This document shows, piece after piece, positions 61,952 to 64,000 of a stretch of 64,000 bases of DNA. The notes beneath the pieces were generated by a model. That model had not been told where the DNA came from. It saw only the letters and a list, made by a program, of their open reading frames with translations, and did not search any database. A program made the position numbers and the translations under genes. Every line of letters begins with the position of its first letter. Within the stretch, counting starts at the first letter, position 1. This DNA is from Coprococcus eutactus (lineage in GTDB: Bacteria; Bacillota; Clostridia; Lachnospirales; Lachnospiraceae), in the NCBI RefSeq assembly GCF_025149915.1, contig NZ_CP102278.1, positions 1,720,001 through 1,784,000 of the forward strand, in the 5' to 3' direction.

Positions 61952-63091
61952 CTATCTCATGTCCAGATATCCTTCAACGCCATTGCATAACTTCACAAAG
62001 GCAACACCTACGGGTATCGCCGTTAAGTTCTCAGGCTTCAATCTGATATCACGGCTTTGCCTTACCGTCACATTTTTATTGTGCGTCGTAGGCGATAAAA
62101 ATGACCTGCTGTTCCCTGTGCTGATATCACTGTAGAGTCGGTCATACTCACCGAAGTAGTATTCAGAGATTGCCCTTGCGCTGCCATATGCCGCATGGTT
62201 AAATGCCACAACCGAACATACACGGTTTGTCAGCCTCATGTTGTCCGCGTATTGCGTAATGTCTGCTCCGCTCAATATGAGTCGGACATTTCGGAAGTTG
62301 TCCCTGATAATCGGTGCATCTACATACACATCATCCAAAACCAGTGTGAAGTTCTGACCTTCCTCTGCTTTTTCCTGAACGATGGCCAGACATTGCTTTG
62401 TGATGGCCGACTGACTTCCATAGACAGCCTTGACAACTACCCGTCCATTTTGCAGTCCCGAATCAACAGAAGTTCCATTGGCATTCCCATGGCTGCGTGT
62501 CAATCGTTCTATCCTACACATGCCACGGACGGAGCTGGCCGCCATATGCCTGTCATATCTGCTGAGAAGATCCATCGCACGCTCTCTCTGTCCCCGGACG
62601 GAAAGCAATTCCTCCTGCCAGCCAATACCCAGCCAATCGATCTGACTTAAACTTGCAAGCGTAAGTGGTTTTCCAAGCACTTCACAAACCTCAAGCGCAA
62701 ACGAAAAGAAGAAGGAAAGGTCATCATCTTTTTCGTTTTCAGTCAGAAGAGATATCATCTGTGCCTTTGTCATTCCCTCATAAATGTTATCGTGCCAGTT
62801 TTCAGCGTTAATGCCATAATGCCGCAGTCTCTCAACTGTCATGTACGGATTTCCATTATGCAACATTACCGTGCACCCCGGGAAAGCACGGACGATGCCT
62901 GTAAGGAACACGCTTCGTTCCTCATCCGTGCCGCCGGAAACCAAAATAGAATCACGGCTCACTCCATTCAAAAACTCACGCATAGGTATTCTGTTCCTTA
63001 CAGGAAACGTCTGCCTCTTATTTAAGCCTGAAACATGTTTCGACAAATACATCTCATTACTAGCAAATAACGTTGATAACAGGTTTGCCAT
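61952..63091 (-). CDS. Hypothetical ATPase-like protein of the conjugative element
   Basis: 379 residues from the ATG at 63091 (GAGGTGG upstream). RDSILVSGGTDEERSVFLTG near residue 46 resembles a P-loop region without the Lys-Thr; NFTLVLDDVYVDAPII near residue 245 looks like a Walker B strand; VRLILSGADITQYADNMRL follows as a sensor-like strand. The overall plan is of a TraG/HerA-type ATPase that lost catalysis, or a paralogue of the neighbouring ATPase. Function unknown. Confidence 0.6.
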   Translation of the reverse strand: MANLLSTLFASNEMYLSKHVSGLNKRQTFPVRNRIPMREFLNGVSRDSILVSGGTDEERSVFLTGIVRAFPGCTVMLHNGNPYMTVERLRHYGINAENWHDNIYEGMTKAQMISLLTENEKDDDLSFFFSFALEVCEVLGKPLTLASLSQIDWLGIGWQEELLSVRGQRERAMDLLSRYDRHMAASSVRGMCRIERLTRSHGNANGTSVDSGLQNGRVVVKAVYGSQSAITKQCLAIVQEKAEEGQNFTLVLDDVYVDAPIIRDNFRNVRLILSGADITQYADNMRLTNRVCSVVAFNHAAYGSARAISEYYFGEYDRLYSDISTGNSRSFLSPTTHNKNVTVRQSRDIRLKPENLTAIPVGVAFVKLCNGVEGYLDMR

Positions 63092-63103
63092 TTCAACCAC
63101 CTC

Positions 63104-64000
63104 TCAATCAATCTGAAGCAGATATGTTATACCGTCTGCATTTTTCACATAACATTGACCTAAGCCAAGCCGATTGAAGTCTGCATCCTCTATAATGTAA
63201 CCTTCTCTGCGCTCGCTCATGCATCCACCCGGCGAAAGAACCATATATTCTCTTGTTGTCTTTCCAAAATCTTCCTTAATGTAATTTCTCGTGGTCGGAT
63301 CGTTTGCTCTGAAATACAGCTTATTACACATACCGGCAAGCATTGCAATCGCATCGTGTTCCCCGTATATTGATTTGAGCTGCTCAATACTTTGAAGTCC
63401 GACGATGACCATCAATCCTTTGGCACGCCCGAGATTCACAGCCTGTGCGATATCTGTCTTCCCCATCGTCACGAGCTCATCACATATCAGTATGGTTTTT
63501 CCGGCATTGTTGTTCTGGGAAAGTACTTCCTTCAGCATAAGATTTACCAGAGAACCATAAATCGGAACCTGGGATGCCTTATACGCCATATCATAGTTAA
63601 TAAACAGCGCCTTCTTATCCTTCGCTCTTACAAACTCCCGAATCGAGAAATCCCCGTCGTCGGCAAAAACATCAATCAAGGTCTGCAAAGCGGTCGTGAC
63701 CAGTTCTCCAAAGACACCTAACGCCTGGAGATTGTCGCCGTTTCCTCTGTTGCCAAGAATCATGTTTAATACCCCCGATTCTCCACAATCCTCGATCAAA
63801 CGCATATAAGAATGTTCATCAAACTGCAGGAAGAAATCTCTTAATGCCCTGTTTGACCACTGTTTTCTCGCATGTAGGTTGTTCAAGCCCCGCTTGATAT
63901 ATGAAATGATTACGCAAAACATGAGTTCTCTCGCTCCTTGCACAAAGAACTGCTCCTTAGAGTCCTTCTTATCTGCAAAGAGATGAGCTACAAATTCGCG
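63104..64000 (-). CDS. Second VirD4/TraD-like ATPase, C-terminal part
   Basis: Partial: the frame is open to the window edge, so the N-terminus and Walker A lie beyond 64000. Visible are KALFINYDMAYKASQVPIYG, Walker B KTILICDELVTMGKTDIAQA, and LGRAKGLMVIVGLQSIEQLK, the TraM-recognition/TraG-like block, then a C-terminal domain ending TYLLQID. It differs clearly from the VirD4-like protein at 58677, so the element encodes two coupling-type ATPases. Stop at 63104-63106. Confidence 0.85.
   Translation of the reverse strand, partial: REFVAHLFADKKDSKEQFFVQGARELMFCVIISYIKRGLNNLHARKQWSNRALRDFFLQFDEHSYMRLIEDCGESGVLNMILGNRGNGDNLQALGVFGELVTTALQTLIDVFADDGDFSIREFVRAKDKKALFINYDMAYKASQVPIYGSLVNLMLKEVLSQNNNAGKTILICDELVTMGKTDIAQAVNLGRAKGLMVIVGLQSIEQLKSIYGEHDAIAMLAGMCNKLYFRANDPTTRNYIKEDFGKTTREYMVLSPGGCMSERREGYIIEDADFNRLGLGQCYVKNADGITYLLQID

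Overview
The window is from a low-to-moderate-GC anaerobic Firmicute, most likely a gut Lachnospiraceae of the Coprococcus/Roseburia type. This rests on pyruvate formate-lyase with its activase, an AGCS alanine carrier, a Bce-type ABC/two-component module, a BlaI/BlaR1 pair, several families known mainly from Clostridia (DUF5714, C_GCAxxG_C_C, ATC hydrolase-like) and the codon style. The genus call is inference.

Layout. 1-1844 is the 3' part of carB. 1845-6600 holds small hydrolases, decayed fragments and a remnant of a type I toxin-antitoxin locus. 6656-11832 carries an alanine symporter, an NhaC-type antiporter, a GH43 glycosidase and a helical protein of unknown function. 12241-18260 is a BlaI/BlaR1 regulatory unit whose blaR1 is split by a complete IS256-family element with an 8-bp target duplication. 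A large duplicated-domain lipoprotein gene lies next to it and carries a matching operator inside a 52-bp palindrome. 18328-25167 is a patchwork: an Rpn nuclease, DUF5714, ArsC-like phosphatase fold, two full copies and one fragment of a C_GCAxxG_C_C gene, an orphan RelB antitoxin, and a foreign-looking GC-rich pair (Cys-rich repeat surface protein plus TetR) beside TnpV debris. 25408-30165 is a complete Bce-type ABC transporter plus two-component system. 30195-30403 is a palindromic MITE-like repeat that supplies the stop codon of the next gene. 31982-36409 is pflA, pflB and a Crp/Fnr regulator, followed by ftsH.

The most unusual part is 38495-43443. On the minus strand, in transcription order, it holds an RNA ligase, a Thg1-like 3'-5' polymerase (frameshifted), a PARG-like macrodomain protein, a metallophosphoesterase, a protein of unknown function and then two divergent tRNA genes. 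The tRNAs are a Cys-like tRNA with a mismatched first acceptor pair and a Ser-like class II tRNA with a 6-nt anticodon loop. Both are enclosed by a perfect 15-bp inverted repeat. This looks like an RNA-damage repair cassette with its own tRNA substrates or decoys. A dGTPase and an HD phosphohydrolase follow.

From 64000 down to 48697 nearly every gene is on the minus strand with tight or overlapping junctions. The run includes two VirD4/TraG-type ATPases and accessory genes of a conjugative element, small paralogous acidic proteins with duplicated leaders, an AIG2-like/ASCH fusion, a GNAT, two membrane-anchored zincin-like paralogues with altered HExxH motifs, a PqqD/M50-like membrane protein, a NUDIX hydrolase and a Ser/Thr-phosphatase-like enzyme. 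I read this as part of an integrative or conjugative element with a poorly characterised cargo operon. No relaxase, VirB4, integrase or attachment site is inside the window.
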